From: Diphasiastrum complanatum
Lineage: Eukaryota > Streptophyta > Lycopodiopsida > Lycopodiales > Lycopodiaceae
DNA: 37,260 nucleotides
Reading direction: 5' to 3'
NCBI GenBank assembly: GCA_029204225.1
Contig: MU835678.1
Coordinates: forward strand, 1-37,260
Of the stretch, positions 1-10,345 are shown piece after piece. The translations under genes were made by a program, and so were the position numbers. The notes below the pieces were generated by a model that ran no database searches, was not told the origin of the DNA, and saw nothing but the letters and a program-made list of their open reading frames with translations. Position 1 is the stretch's first letter. Each line of letters begins with the position of its first letter.

Positions 1-910
1 GAATCATACCGGAAAATATATGCTGAGTACCATCATGAGAGAATGTCAATGTCTGTTGCTGGAGGTCTATTGTAACCGCACCAAGGGATGCAAACCAATC
101 AGCACCGAGGATAAGATCGTACCGTGTAAGTGGAATAATATGAAAATCTGCCTGACCAAGGAAGTCTCCAATCCGATATGAAAGCTGCTGATACATCTGC
201 GTGCTAGGAAAAGAGTGTGCGCTGGCAACCTCAACATGCAGGGGATGAGGCGTAGTGACTGGCATAGCACGAATGCGTGTAGTAATATGACTGCTGCTGA
301 GAAACGAGTGAGTGCTACCCGTGTCAACAAGGGCAATAAACTCACGACCACTGATACGTACGCGAAGACGGATATGGCGTGGACCCGGCTTACCGCCCAA
401 GTAACATAAGCAAGCTGAGCATGGCATACAGCTAGATCAGGGGGATCGGGAACAGGCTCAGTGGGTGTGGCAAACTGATCAACAGGTGGGTCATCATCAA
501 GAATATGAAGGCATATGGCAGAATCAGGACTATCATCAGGTGTGTCAACATCATGGAAATAGACGGCAGTAGCAGTGGCAGGCTGTCGGCAATCACGGGC
601 GATATGATCAGGACTCTTACAGTTGAAACATAAGCGCTTTTCACGAATCTCAGATATCTCAGGCTGTGAGTAGCGACGAACAAAAACAGGACGAGGAGAA
701 AAAGGAGGACGTGGTGCAGAAGGAAGAGTGGACGAAGGTGAACTGACAGATGTGGGACTAGCAAAGGATGGAGAGGAAAAATAGGACGCGAAGGACGAGA
801 AACAGAGGAAGAGATGGGAGAGTACTTGTGCTGCAGTGCGGTAGCAAGGGAGATGGCGTGAGAAAGAGTGAGTGGAAAAGAAGAAGAAACATCATACCTG
901 AGTGCGCCTC
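1..910 (-). pseudogene. gag-pol: Element 0 gag C-terminus and protease (Ty3/gypsy chromovirus), partial
   Basis: Read on the minus strand this is the end of a gypsy Gag followed by its aspartic protease. A CCHC zinc knuckle (CFNCKSPDHIARDC) lies at 589-630, and the protease active site DTGST at 311-325. A downstream LILGADW-type protease motif is also readable. The layout matches Element 1 at 2700-3600 almost residue for residue, so the two are close relatives. Gag at 800-910 ends abruptly at the GTAGA target site, and its upstream part resumes at 7077, so Element 1 interrupts it. Reverse transcriptase and the 3' LTR would lie left of the window. The protease segment at about 60-400 reads without an obvious break; I did not check the whole stretch for stops. 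The function is a polyprotein for virus-like particles and its maturation. Confidence 0.85.
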
Positions 911-915
911 GTAGA
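911..915. repeat. Target-site duplication GTAGA, left copy of Element 1
   Basis: GTAGA directly precedes the Element 1 LTR and is repeated at 7077-7081 just after the other LTR. Removing the element and one copy rejoins the Element 0 gag reading (SRYVAGLRGAL) across the site, which supports a genuine integration event. Confidence 0.8.
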
Positions 916-1332
916 AGTTATGGACTCAGCTCATTACATTCGCCGCGTCCATTTACATTTACAGTTACTTTACTTTATGCATAAGCAGGCCTTGGGCCCT
1001 TTTATATTCATTAGTGACATTCAGACTATATGGTTGGCCTTTGGCCTTATTATTCATTATTAGGCCATTTGGACATATTACTGGAGAGTGGGGGCCTTCT
1101 TGGAGGGCGCACTATTATCCCCCAGTTGGGCCCTAGCCACTGGAAGCTTCCTTTTAGGGCTTCCTCTTGGCTATAAAGTAGGGAAACTGTGTCATTTGTC
1201 ATTCAGCTGATGATATTGATCTCTCTCTTTAGCCTTCTTAATCTCTCTCTTTCCTGCTTTCTAGGGTTAAGTCTTGCTTATGTGATGCTTTCATAGCTTA
1301 ATTCTAGATCAGCTGTGGCTCTATTCGTAACT
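916..1332 (+). repeat. Element 1 5' LTR
   Basis: This copy aligns along its whole length with 6652-7076. It starts AGTTATGG and ends near TAACT rather than the usual TG...CA, and the exact ends are uncertain by 1-2 bases. U3 contains GC-rich blocks shared with the Element 2 LTRs (GGGCCC, GTGGGGG, GGAGGGCGCA), followed by a TATA box and pyrimidine-rich U5. Confidence 0.88.
1172..1177 (+). promoter_or_regulatory. TATA box of Element 1 5' LTR
   Basis: TATAAA (within CTATAAAGTAGGG) lies about 160 bp before the LTR end. The same position in the 3' LTR reads TATAAG (6913-6918), and the Element 2 LTRs carry TATAAGTAGGG. Conservation across four LTRs supports a promoter role. Confidence 0.65.
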
Positions 1333-1345
1333 TGGTATCAGAGCA
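1333..1345 (+). other. Primer binding site, initiator tRNA-Met
   Basis: TGGTATCAGAGCA begins immediately after the LTR and is complementary to the 3' end of plant initiator tRNA-Met. It would prime minus-strand DNA synthesis. Confidence 0.9.
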
Positions 1346-2003
1346 CTTTTCTGAGCACAATCTGGAATTTTTTCTTTGCTGCCTTGCCTTGCTCCTCCAT
1401 CGCTGATCCTACAGCTCCATTACCGTTTTGACAGCCCTGTTCCATCACTGCTCCTTCCACTCCTTCCTGCCCAGCGTTCCCTCAGTTTTGTCCCCTCTTT
1501 TCTTTGCTGCCCAGCTCCTCTTCCTTTCCATCGCTGTCCCTGCCTTCCGACCTATCACTTTCGTCTGATATTTTTCCAGTTTGCAGCCATCTTCCACAGT
1601 TAGTTCCCTGACTGTCCAGCGCCCATCCTCATCCAAAAACTACCCAATTCCGACATCATTTGCTATTCCAAACAGCTAAAATTCTTCAACCTGTAAATCG
1701 CTGCCTCAGCACTCCCAACTTGTCACTTTTGCCTTTTTTTTCTCCAATTCCAGCCATCTTTTACAGCTTATCAAAGGCTGTCGCGCGCTCATTCTCACCA
1801 CATTTTCAGGAATTCTGACACCGTTTACTCTTTCAAATTCACATTGTATCCCTGGCTGTCCAGCGCATTTTTACAGCTTCTCCATTGTTCATTGCTGTTT
1901 GTTTTTTTTTTCAGTTGTGATAATATTGGTTGTAATAGGCTAATTTGGGATGACGACAAGAGTCCGCTCCCTCAAGTTTTCGTCTATTCCTTCCACTATC
2001 ATT
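1346..2003 (+). other. Element 1 untranslated leader, pyrimidine-rich
   Basis: This non-coding leader lies between the primer site and gag and is dominated by C and T. It carries scattered copies of a CTGTCCAGCGC-like motif (for example near 1613, 1779 and 1855) that is the core of the tandem repeats in the Element 2 leader. No convincing ORF was seen; the short ORFs here are low-complexity. Confidence 0.6.
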
Positions 2004-3190
2004 ATGGCACATTCACCTACCCCGAGTGAGACTACTCAGGAAACCTTATCCGATCAGTTTCGTCGCATGGATGAGACCCTTTCTGGCCTTGTTCTTCGCT
2101 TCGATTCAGTTATGATCGGCTTGCTACTATGCAGTCACAGATTGATTCTTTACAGCCTCATGGTCCTGGTAAAGCTCCTGTTTTTCCTACATTTGGGACT
2201 CCCCCTCCATTTGGATTTCCATCTTCTTCTGCTAGTCAGCCTGGTGGTGGACCGTTCATTCCATCTAACCCACCTCCTGGTTTCTTTCCTCGTCCCCCCC
2301 TTCCTGAGCCACACTTTGCTCGAGACTTTCGTGATAGGGTACAGCTTGCTACCTATTCCGGTTCCTCCGACGGGAACTTATTAGAGAATTGGTTTGCTAA
2401 GCTTGACACATATTTTCAGATTTACCCCAAGACTGATCCTCAGAAGATCCAGTTGGCTGCTTTACATTTAGATGGACGTGCCGCCACGTGGTGGCGAGTT
2501 TATAGAGTTGATCCTGATCGGGAAGGGCTCCATGTATGGCATACTTTTCGCCGTGACCTCCGCCATGCTATGATTGATCCTCAGTGGCTTGACCGCCAAC
2601 GTGATACATTCCCTAGTCTCACTCAGACCAGTGATCTTGCTTCTTATACAGATCAGTTTATGGAGCTTTCTTATCTTTTCACAGATCTACAGCCCACTGA
2701 GCTTATTTCTCGTTACATTGCTGGGCTTCGTGGTGCTTTACGTTATGATGTTTCTTCCTTCCGTCCTACCACACTTGTTGAGGCGATGTCTCTTGCCAGT
2801 ACTTTACAGCATAAGTACTCTGACACCCTTCCTTCCCGCTTCTCCGACCCCGTCCTTCTGCTTCATCTTTTCCCGCTACGTTCACCCCTACACCGGCCCC
2901 TTCTGTTCCAGCTCTCTCCATTGCCCCTTCGCCTCCTCGTCCTCCGACTCCTCGACCTGCTTTTGTCCGACGTTACACGTCTGCAGAGTTCGCTGATCTT
3001 CAGTAGAAGCGTCTTTGCTTTCGTTGTAAGAGTCCTGACCATCTTGCCCGTGATTGCCGCCAGCCTCTCCCTACTACTACTGCTGTTTTTTACCATGAGG
3101 GCACTACTCCAGATGATTCTGATATCTACATTCATATTTCTGATGAGCCTGACTTATCCTCTGAGCCTTCCCTGATTTACTTCCTGCTAC
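2004..3190 (+). pseudogene. gag: Element 1 gag (capsid and nucleocapsid)
   Basis: The start ATG at 2004 (MAHSPTPSE) is chosen because it aligns with the Element 2 gag start at 12216 after a shared CTCCCTCA context. The order is: a coiled N-terminus; a Pro/Gly/Ser-rich linker (about 2160-2330); a retrotransposon Gag domain (about 2330-2830) with ENWFAKLDTYF, ATWWRVYR and YTDQFMELSYLF; a Pro-rich linker; and a CCHC knuckle at 3016-3057 (CFRCKSPDHLARDC). Single-base frameshifts lie near 2110 and near 2860, and TAG at 3004-3006 directly precedes the knuckle. Gag would form the particle and bind the RNA. Confidence 0.88.
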
Positions 3191-3800
3191 TTGCCATGCT
3201 CAGCTTGCCTATGCTACTTGGACAGGGCGTCCTGGTCCTCGCTCCATTCGGTTACGTGTGCGTATTAAAGGTCGAGAATATATTGCTTTAGTTGATACTG
3301 GTAGCACTCATTCTTTTATTAGCAGTTATATCACTAGTCGGATCCGTGCTTCACCTGTTCCTGCTTCCCAGCCTCTCACAGTTGAGGTTGCCAGTTCTCA
3401 TTCTTTTCCTAGTTCTCAAATGTTTCAGCGTTTACCATACCGCATTGGAGATTTCTCTGGACAGGCAGATCTTTACATTATCCCTATGGAGCGTTATGAT
3501 CTTATCCTTGGTGCTGATTGGTTTGCATCTCTTGGAGCCGTTACACTGGACTTGACACAGCAGACATTGACATTTGTACATGATGCAGTTACACACTCGC
3601 TTGTGGGCATTGATTCTCAGGGAGACTTCCAGTTGATTAGTGGGAAGCAGTTTATTCGCAGCCTGCCGAAGTCTCATTGTGCTGCCTTATTATGTGTTCA
3701 GCGGGCAGTACCAGTTCCTCCAGTTTCTACACTAGCAGCTGTTCCTCAGGTGATTTCTGACTTATTACATCAGTATGCTTTTGTCTTTTCAGAACCTACG
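3191..3800 (+). pseudogene. pol: Element 1 aspartic protease
   Basis: This retropepsin domain has DTGSTHSFI at about 3294-3320 and the C-terminal LILGADW motif near 3508. It would cleave the polyprotein. The segment 3258-4135 is open and continues into reverse transcriptase, as expected for a gypsy Gag-Pol. The lost function comes from breaks elsewhere; the active-site triad is intact here. Confidence 0.88.
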
Positions 3801-4640
3801 ACGCTACCACCATTATGTGACGTGAACCATCATATTGATTTGCGTCCTGGTTCTGCTCCTCCCTCCCGTCCCCCTTATCGTATGTCTCGATCTGAGCGTG
3901 ATGAGCTTGAGCTCCATATTACTGCCTTGTTAGATCAGGGTCTCATTGTTCCTAGTCACAGCCCTTTTGGTGCTCCTGTTCTCCTTATTAATAAGAAAAA
4001 TGGTACCAAACGCCTTTGTATTGATTACCCTGCTTTAAATAAGTTGACTATTCGTAATCAGTACCCTATTCCACACATGGATGACCTCTTTGACCAGCTC
4101 GGTACCTCTAAAATCTTTTCCAAGATAGACCTTCGTCTGGATATTACCAAATCAGGATGCACCCTTCTGATGAACATAAGACTGCTTTCCGTACTCATCT
4201 TGGTTTATATGAATTTCGTGTGCTTCCTTTTGGTGTTACTAATGGCCCTCCTACGTTCCAGAATGTGATGAATAACGCCTTACGTCCGCTTCTTGGTCAT
4301 TGTGTCTTGGTTTATTTTGATGATATTCTTATTTTTAGTCAGTCTCTTGCTGAGCATGTTGCCCATCTTTCCTCAGTCTTTCAGTTACTTGTACACCACC
4401 AGTTATTTGCTAAGTTGTCTAAATGTTCTTTTGCTGTTTCTGAGATCGAGTTTCTTGGTTTTCTTATTTGTAATGGTCACATTCGTCTGGACCCTCATAA
4501 GGTTCAGGCCATCCAGGATTGGCCTATACCTACTGATATTCATCATGTTCGTATGTTTCTTGGGTTAGCCACTCACCTTCGTCGTCCAGTTCCTCATTTT
4601 GCCACTATCGCAGCTCCTCCATGCACTTTTGAAGAAGTCT
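3801..4640 (+). pseudogene. pol: Element 1 reverse transcriptase
   Basis: This is a Ty3/gypsy reverse transcriptase. The N-terminal part shows [35 protein letters not shown] and FSKIDLR. The palm continues with [14 protein letters not shown] and the catalytic YFDD (4313-4324), then FLGF. A one-base deletion near 4136 breaks the SGYYQIR segment and shifts frame between the two halves. A second shift near 4590 separates it from the connection and RNase H region. Confidence 0.9.
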
Positions 4641-5110
4641 AGTACTTTTTTGTGGACTCCTGATTGTCAGACAGCGTTTGATACTCTTTGTCGTGCTGTT
4701 GTTGATGCTGCCGTTATGTGTTTACCACAGTTTGATCAGAAGTTTCTTGTTGAGACTGATGCTAGTAATGTTGGTTTGGGTGCTTTACTTCGCCAGTCAC
4801 AATGTATTATTGCTTATGAGTCGCGTCGTCTTCGCTCTTATGAGCAACGTTATTCTGTGCATGAGAAAGAGCTTCTTGCTATTATCTATGCTCTTAAGAA
4901 GTGGCGTCATTATCTGTATCGAGTCCCATTTGACATTATTACTGATCACCAGTCTTTACGTTATCTGTTTTCTCAACGTGACCTTAGTGATCGTCAATTT
5001 CGTTGGTTGCAATTTTTACAGTCTTTTAATTTCTCCATATTGTATCGTCCTGGTCGTGCTAACACTGCTGCTGATGCATTATCTCGTCTTCCAGCTTTGT
5101 TAAATACACT
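4641..5110 (+). pseudogene. pol: Element 1 RNase H
   Basis: This RNase H domain directly follows reverse transcriptase, with ETDASNVGLGALL, YSVHEKELLAI, KKWRHYLY and ITDHQSL in order, ending at the ADALSRLP motif typical of gypsy elements. It would degrade the RNA strand during replication. The domain is open here within one frame (4599-5468). Confidence 0.9.
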
Positions 5111-6360
5111 CGTTTCTACTGTTCCTCCATGGTTTGATACATGTTCTGATTTTCGTGATGTTTATAGTTCTGCCCCACCTGTTTCGTCCAGTCCTCATCA
5201 GGTTTACTCCATTATTGACAATCGTCTTTATCATTATGATTCTCTTTGTATCCCTAGTTCTTTGGATATCCGTTCCCAGTTGGTGTCGGATGCTCATTCC
5301 TCTCCTGTTGGGGGTCACTTTGGTTTTCAGAAGTCTTATGCTCGTCTCAAAGACCATTTCTATTGGCCCTCTCTTCGATCTGAGCTTGCTGTACTTATTC
5401 GTACCTGCCCTTTCTGTCTTCGTAATAAGTACTCCTGTTCTAAATCTGCTGGTTTGCTCCAGAGTTAGCCTATTCCTCATCGCCAGTGGACTGATATATC
5501 TATGGACTTTATCCTTGGCCTTCCCCATACCCAGTGTGGTCACGATTCATGTATGGTGGTAGTTGACAGGTTCTCGAAACATGCACATTTTAGTCCCAGT
5601 TCGCAGTACTATCACAACAGAGCAAGTTGCACGTTTGTTCCTATCAGAGATTTTCCCGCCTGCAATGGATTTCCTTCGTACTATCTTTCTGATCGGGATA
5701 GTAAGTTTACACTATATTCTGGACAGAGCTTATGCTATTTTGGATGTTTCAGCTTTTTATGGGTTCTGCTTATCATTCTACTTCTGATGGGCAGTCTGAG
5801 GTCCTTAACAGGATCCTTGAGGATTATTTGCACCATTTGGTTACTCCTTCAGGGAAGGATTGGGATCAGCATTTATGTTTAGGCAGAGTATAGCTATAAT
5901 AGCTCTGTTAGTACCAGCATCAGGTGTCTCGCCATTTTTATTATCTCATGGCTATGCACCTCCTAGCATTCCTCTTCCTCCTGAGGATACACCTGTTACA
6001 CTTGCATCTTTTCTATCAAGTGCTCGAGAGCTTATTACTCGGGCCAGTTCTCATTTACAGCATGTTCAGCAGCGTTATCAGACCTCAGTTGATCGTCACC
6101 GCCGCCATGTTGAGTTTCAGCTTGGAGATATGGTTTTATCTACGCTACGGTTTGCACGTCATCAATTTTGTCCAGGCTACTGAGAAGCTTGCACCACTTA
6201 TTATGGGCCTTATCGCATTGTGGAGGTTCTTAGTCCATTACATATCGCTTACAGCTTCTTGCTTCCACACGCGCCTGTGATGTATTCCATGTCAGTTTAT
6301 TACGTGCTGCTATTGAGGATGACGCTCCTTGTGATGCTGAGTTTCCTACTGCTCCAGAGT
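5111..6360 (+). pseudogene. pol: Element 1 integrase
   Basis: The zinc-binding N-terminus (about 5290-5420) shows HSSPVGGHFGF and CPFC, an HHCC module. After an in-frame TAG at 5466-5468 the catalytic core follows, with WTDISMDFILGLP (first Asp), SDRDSKFT (second Asp, about 5690) and DGQSEVLNR (Glu, about 5790). Multiple frameshifts scatter these over three frames. The C-terminal GPYRIVEVLSPLH segment (about 6200-6245) is the usual beta-barrel region. It would insert the cDNA into the genome. Confidence 0.86.
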
Positions 6361-6510
6361 TATTTCCATTTTTACCTGCTGCTATATTACAGGTCCGTCT
6401 ATACCATAGTCGACGCCTGCCGGCAGATTCATTTTTGGTCCAGTGGGATGGTCGTCCTATTGAGGAGACTACATGGGAGCCTATTGATGTGTTTTTATCA
6501 TACACCAGTA
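6361..6510 (+). pseudogene. pol: Element 1 integrase chromodomain
   Basis: The end of pol reads FLVQWDGRPIEETTWEPIDVF. The spacing of Trp, Gly, Glu-Glu and the TWEP motif matches a retrotransposon chromodomain, so I place the element in the chromoviruses. Chromodomains in this group are thought to tether integration to modified chromatin. The equivalent region of Element 2 (15640-15884) is open and very similar. Confidence 0.8.
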
Positions 6511-6641
6511 CTTGCGATCAGGCTCGTGCTCTTGGCTGCACTTGTTGATTCCTCTACATCAGAGTTCATCTAGCTGTTGATTGCACCTAGGGCTTGCTGC
6601 TACTTGATCCGGTTATCTTTTCGGCAGTTGGGTCTTTTTTT

Positions 6642-6651
6642 GTGTCGGGAG
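6642..6651 (+). other. Weak polypurine tract before Element 1 3' LTR
   Basis: GTCGGGAGAG directly precedes the 3' LTR and occupies the position of the plus-strand primer. The matching site in Element 2 (CAGGGGAGAG, 16093-16102) is a cleaner purine run, so this copy looks mutated. Confidence 0.5.
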
Positions 6652-7076
6652 AGTTATGGACTCGGCTCATTTACATTCGCCGCGTCCATTTACATTTACA
6701 GGTTACTTTACTTTATGCATAAGCAGGCCTTGGGCCCTTTTTTATTCATTAGTGACATTCAGACTATATGGTTGGCCTTTTGGCCTTATTATTCATCATT
6801 AGGGCCATTTGGACATGTTACTGAGAGTGGGGGCCGTCTTGGAGGGCGCACTATTATCCCTTACAGTTGGGCCCTAGCCACTGGAAGCTTCCTTTTAGGG
6901 CTTCCTCATGGCTATAAGTAGGGGAAACTGTGTCATTTGTCATTTCAACTGTGATATATGATCTCTCTCTTTAGCCTCCTTAATCTCTCTCTTTCCTGCT
7001 TTCTAGGGTTAAGTCTTGCTTACGTGATGCTTTTCATAGCTTAATTCTAGATCAGCTGTGGCTCTATTCGTTAATT
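6652..7076 (+). repeat. Element 1 3' LTR
   Basis: This copy aligns with 916-1332 end to end, and TATAAG lies at 6913-6918. It ends TTAATT, followed by the GTAGA target duplication at 7077-7081. Short ORFs inside it are not genes. Confidence 0.9.
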
Positions 7077-7190
7077 GTAGACCAGCAACGTAGCGAGAGA
7101 TGAGCTCCAATGTAAAATATTTGGGAATAAATAGGAAAGCTTTGTAAACCGTGTCGTATAAGCAGCCAAATCACCAGTATAGGTTCTCCC
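7077..7190 (-). pseudogene. gag: Element 0 gag, upstream fragment
   Basis: On the minus strand this reads TGDLAAYTTRF...LSYLF and, after a one-base shift, SRYVAGL, continuing into the gag at 910 once Element 1 is removed. It aligns with Element 1 gag at about 2630-2740. On its upstream side it is joined straight to LTR sequence, so the first half of gag and the leader are deleted. Confidence 0.75.
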
Positions 7191-7559
7191 CATCGAAGAG
7201 CCCAAGGCAAGACCAATCATTATCTGAAAATGAGTGTACAAATGCCCCCTATAGAATACCCTACCAATGAACCCTAAAATAGGAATTCAAAAGGTAAGGG
7301 AGGCAAAATGTGGAGGGAAATAGTGGCACCCTCCTACGGGCCCCCACTCCACATATAACCAGATAATTAGGGCCCAAGGCCAGTCAATGTCATAAAAAAG
7401 GACCCAGTGCGGGTCATAAGCATATAAAAAGGCTCTGGGGCCTATACATGACTAATATGAAATGCGTATCCAAAATATACATAACCAACAATAAATGTAA
7501 AGAGGCCTGCGGAATATATGCAAGTAGCCCAGTAGGCCTGTATCCTGTAGTCCGTAACT
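7191..7559 (-). repeat. Element 0 5' LTR, diverged
   Basis: On the minus strand it begins AGTTACGGACT and runs through GGCCTTGGGCCCTAAT and GGAGTGGGGGCCC. This follows the same block order as the Element 2 LTRs, with clear divergence. U5 and the primer site are missing because of the deletion into gag. Its upstream edge at 7559-7560 abuts a foreign protease sequence, marking the Element 0 insertion site. Confidence 0.75.
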
Positions 7560-7995
7560 AGAAACGATGTCATAAATATATGAGTAACACCAACATAACA
7601 AGATTTTCCTTGAAGGCAACTTACGTTGCAAACACTAGACAAAATCAAAAATTTGAGTGGGACTCAAAAAATTGCCATCAGTTCCAAAATTTTCCAATAT
7701 AAAACCAAGGCTAAAGCAATGCTAATCAAATTAGTTTGCTAGAACGACTATGTATGTGTGCAGACATGGTTGTGTGCTCACTCTTAAACATTTAATCAAA
7801 GCAAAGTTAATAACACTTTGTGAGGACCCAGTGTCAACTAGAATGAATACATCTCTACCCACAGTTTGTCACGCATGACAATTAAAAGGTACAAGGAAAT
7901 TGATACCCGTATTGCGCCGCTCTCAATAATTGTGGGCAAAGGAACCTAACCCACCTTTCGAATCAAACCGACACATTCATCAATCGTGGAGCACC
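7560..7995 (-). pseudogene. pol: Older chromovirus protease fragment
   Basis: On the minus strand the phrase VFILVDTGSSQSVINFALIKC, with DTGSS at 7821-7835, identifies a gypsy-type aspartic protease. It continues toward 7600 (VCNVSCLQGKSCYVGVTHIF) and is cut at 7560 by the Element 0 LTR. The rest should lie beyond the left edge of the window. The surrounding sequence is full of stops, so this is an old remnant. Confidence 0.7.
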
Positions 7996-8570
7996 TTGTG
8001 GTTCTTCTTCTGCTCAAGGCTCTTCATTTTGATTGCACCTATGTCGCCCTAGATAGCCAAAGCAAAGATTTTCCTTGTTTGCCGGCTCCAAATCCTATGG
8101 CGATAGCGTCGAAAAGCGCTGGCCCTTGAGGATTAGACGTCCCCGTTGCTTTCGAGGTGACCCCACTCATTTTGGCACTTTGAACCTGCACTTGTACTGG
8201 ACTGAGCCTTCGATTTTTTAAGCTTCTTTTTCCCCAAGGTTGAAACCCTCCTGCAGTAGGCATTTCAAGCTCCTTGGCCCTTTTCCTGTCTTCATAATAT
8301 AGGGCCATTTGTGGAGGCTTGGAGTATGCTCTTCATCACGAAAGGCCAAAGGCTCTCACACATTCCTCCACAAAATGGGAACACTTGTAGAAACATCAGA
8401 ACCTCCTCTGGCATTCGCATCAAGGCTTGCCTATACTTGTCCGCATACTCCTGTACGGATGCATTTCCCTACTTGAGAGTAGTCCAAGACTGCATAGCCC
8501 GTGTTACAATCTCTACTTACTGCAAACCTCCAGGTGCCGGTTAACCACAAGAGACCAACGGTTCACGTTC
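7996..8570 (-). pseudogene. gag: Older gypsy gag fragment
   Basis: On the minus strand near 8400-8462 it reads VQEYADKYRQALMRMPEEV, the conserved mid-Gag pattern (EYxxKYxxL) of plant gypsy elements. A Lys/Arg-rich stretch upstream of the protease (8040-8310) sits where a nucleocapsid is expected, but no intact CCHC knuckle is visible. Frames are broken. It probably belongs to the same copy as the protease at 7560-7995. Confidence 0.5.
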
Positions 8571-8879
8571 CACCTTCCCCTAAACCTAATCCGGGTCCAG
8601 CCTTCCGTGCCCTGGCCTGTGACCGTATCAAGCTGGATCCGACCTCCATCCTAGACGGCGTCCCATACCACCGCTAGGCTCTCAGCCATCTCCTGCCTCA
8701 CACTAGCATACATCCTGGCCGTGCACACACTCTCCATCCACCTTCCTCCTAGGCAGATAGAATGGATGGCAAATGAGTCCTCCTCTCCTTCTATACCTTC
8801 AAGGAGAGAGACTCCAAGGCCCTGTACATGCCCAGTCATCGTCCAGTCTCAAGTCTGGGTTTGGGAAGTCTGGGTTTGG
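8571..8879. other. Unassigned junction between two minus-strand chromoviruses
   Basis: This GC-richer stretch separates a chromodomain tail (right) from a gag (left) on the same strand, where an LTR boundary would be expected. The minus-strand ORF at 8651-8839 has no motif I recognise. No LTR ends or primer site were found. Confidence 0.3.
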
Positions 8880-9367
8880 GACCCAAGGGAGTTGGGTCCC
8901 TAAAATTCCTTATCTAAGGAAGAAAACCAGGGAACCTCAGTCTAAGGTCGTGTTCCTTTTCCCAAGTATCATCATCCTCAAAACTTCCTTTCCAACAAAC
9001 CAACTACTTAGTTACCTACCGGTTTCTGAGCCCACGTTGACGTACATCAACAATGGCCTGTGGTTCCGAAGGTACAAAGGATGTCAAATCCTCCAGCCGA
9101 ACTAAGTCTTCCTGAAGTATCAAGTCATCCTTTCCACCAAGTCGTTCCTTTAAAACGACCAATGTAAAAAACTGGATGTACCTTAACACCTTGAGGAAGT
9201 TCTAGTTGATACGCATTTCGATGGAGTTTCTTTACTATACGGAATGGCCCTGCGTAACGAGGTGAGATAACTTAGGACATTTCCTAGTCTTTAATACCTT
9301 AGAGTCTTTTGGGATTCTAAGATATACCCAAGCCCCCTCCTCGTAGACCCTAGGTTGTCACTTTTGA
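8880..9367 (-). pseudogene. pol: Chromovirus integrase C-terminus with chromodomain
   Basis: On the minus strand, after the integrase core, the reading includes LRNR, LVCWKGSFEDDDTWE and LRFPGFLP. This is a chromodomain ending in a run typical of plant chromoviruses, and it differs in sequence from that of Elements 1 and 2. Stops interrupt it. It is contiguous with the core at 9368-10078. Confidence 0.75.
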
Positions 9368-10345
9368 TTAGCGTAAAACTAGGCTCTGTCTTGAGCCGTT
9401 TTTTACGTTTTCGCGAGCAACAAGCAACATTTCTTGCATATCATGCAGGAAATCTACTGTTGCCTTAACCTTGAGGCCTTTGAGGCCCACTGAAATGGGA
9501 GCCCTAGGCTGGAAACCATACATCAGAGAAAATGGACTAAAACCCGTCGCTGAGTGCTTTGTGCTGTTATACGCAAACTCAATCATTGAAAGGTACCTTT
9601 CCCAATTCGACTTTCTCCTAGAAACATATGCCCGAAGCATATCCTCCATAGATTGGTTCGTCCTCTCTGTCTGACCATCCGATTCAGGATGATCTGATGA
9701 CCCCATACTTAGAGTGGTCTCTAATTTCTCAAAGACCGCTTGCCATAATTTGCCAGTGAACTTTGGATCTCGATCACTAACAATGTCATTTGGCAAACCA
9801 AACAACCTGAACAACTTTTCGACGAAAAGCTGAGCAAGTTCAGAAGCTTTGACAGTTTGCTTGGTTGGTATGAATTGCGCCATTTTAGTTAACCTATCAA
9901 CTATTACCCAAATGGCATCATTTTGCTTCCCCGTCCGAGGTAGCCCAACCACAAAGTCCATGGAAATACTTTCCCACTTTCTTTCGAGAATTTCCAAGGG
10001 CATTAGTAAACCAGCTGCCTTAAGTCTTTCAGCTTTATTAACTTGGCATTGTGCACACTTGCGAACATATGCCTCCACTTGACTTTTTAAGTTTGGCCAG
10101 TAAAAGCTCCTTTTTACTGAGTCAAGCGTCCTTTGTGCACCAAGGTGCCCTGCACACGGGCTGTCATGACATTCATGCAGGATTTGGGGCCCTTATATCA
10201 TCATTTTCTGGCACACAAACTTTTCCATTCCGGAAAAGTAACCTGTTCCTAATGGAATAGTCTCTCTGTATCTTGTTCTGAGGAGAAATCTTGGAATCCT
10301 GCATTCCAAGCTCATCACTAGATCTAGAAGAACCTACCAGGACGT
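9368..10345 (-). pseudogene. pol: Chromovirus integrase (minus-strand copy)
   Basis: The open stretch 9368-10078 carries the catalytic core SMDFVVGLP (Asp about residue 41), VSDRDPKF (Asp about 102) and DGQTER about 35 residues later, a complete DDE set. Upstream (10080-10345) lies the HHCC zinc-binding region (HECHDSPCAGHLG...CAQC) after a one-base slip. The core is strikingly similar to the plus-strand integrase at 36252-36950, so these are two copies of one family. The readable DDE core suggests a later decay than its flanks. Confidence 0.9.

Larger units (their letters stand above)
916..7076 (+). mobile_element. Element 1: full-length Ty3/gypsy chromovirus LTR retrotransposon
   Basis: The element is about 6.16 kb with two LTRs, a tRNA-Met primer site, gag, protease, reverse transcriptase, RNase H, integrase and a terminal chromodomain in Ty3/gypsy order. 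It is flanked by GTAGA duplications and inserted in the antisense gag of Element 0. The LTRs differ by roughly 14 substitutions and about ten single-base indels by eye, so the insertion is not recent. The pol frame is broken by several frameshifts (about 2110, 2860, 4136, 4590, 5600 and after 5880) and stops (TAG 3004-3006, TAG 5466-5468). It cannot encode its own proteins as it stands. Confidence 0.92.

Noticed and set aside
432-764. Leu-rich minus-strand ORF in Element 0 gag
   Set aside because: Shadow frame; the real gag frame carrying the CCHC knuckle is offset from it.
1376-1603. Possible small gene in the Element 1 leader
   Set aside because: Pyrimidine-rich low-complexity sequence, overlapped by an ORF on the other strand, in the normal position of an untranslated leader.
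5100-5543. Basic minus-strand ORF across the Element 1 integrase
   Set aside because: Antisense shadow of RNase H-integrase coding.
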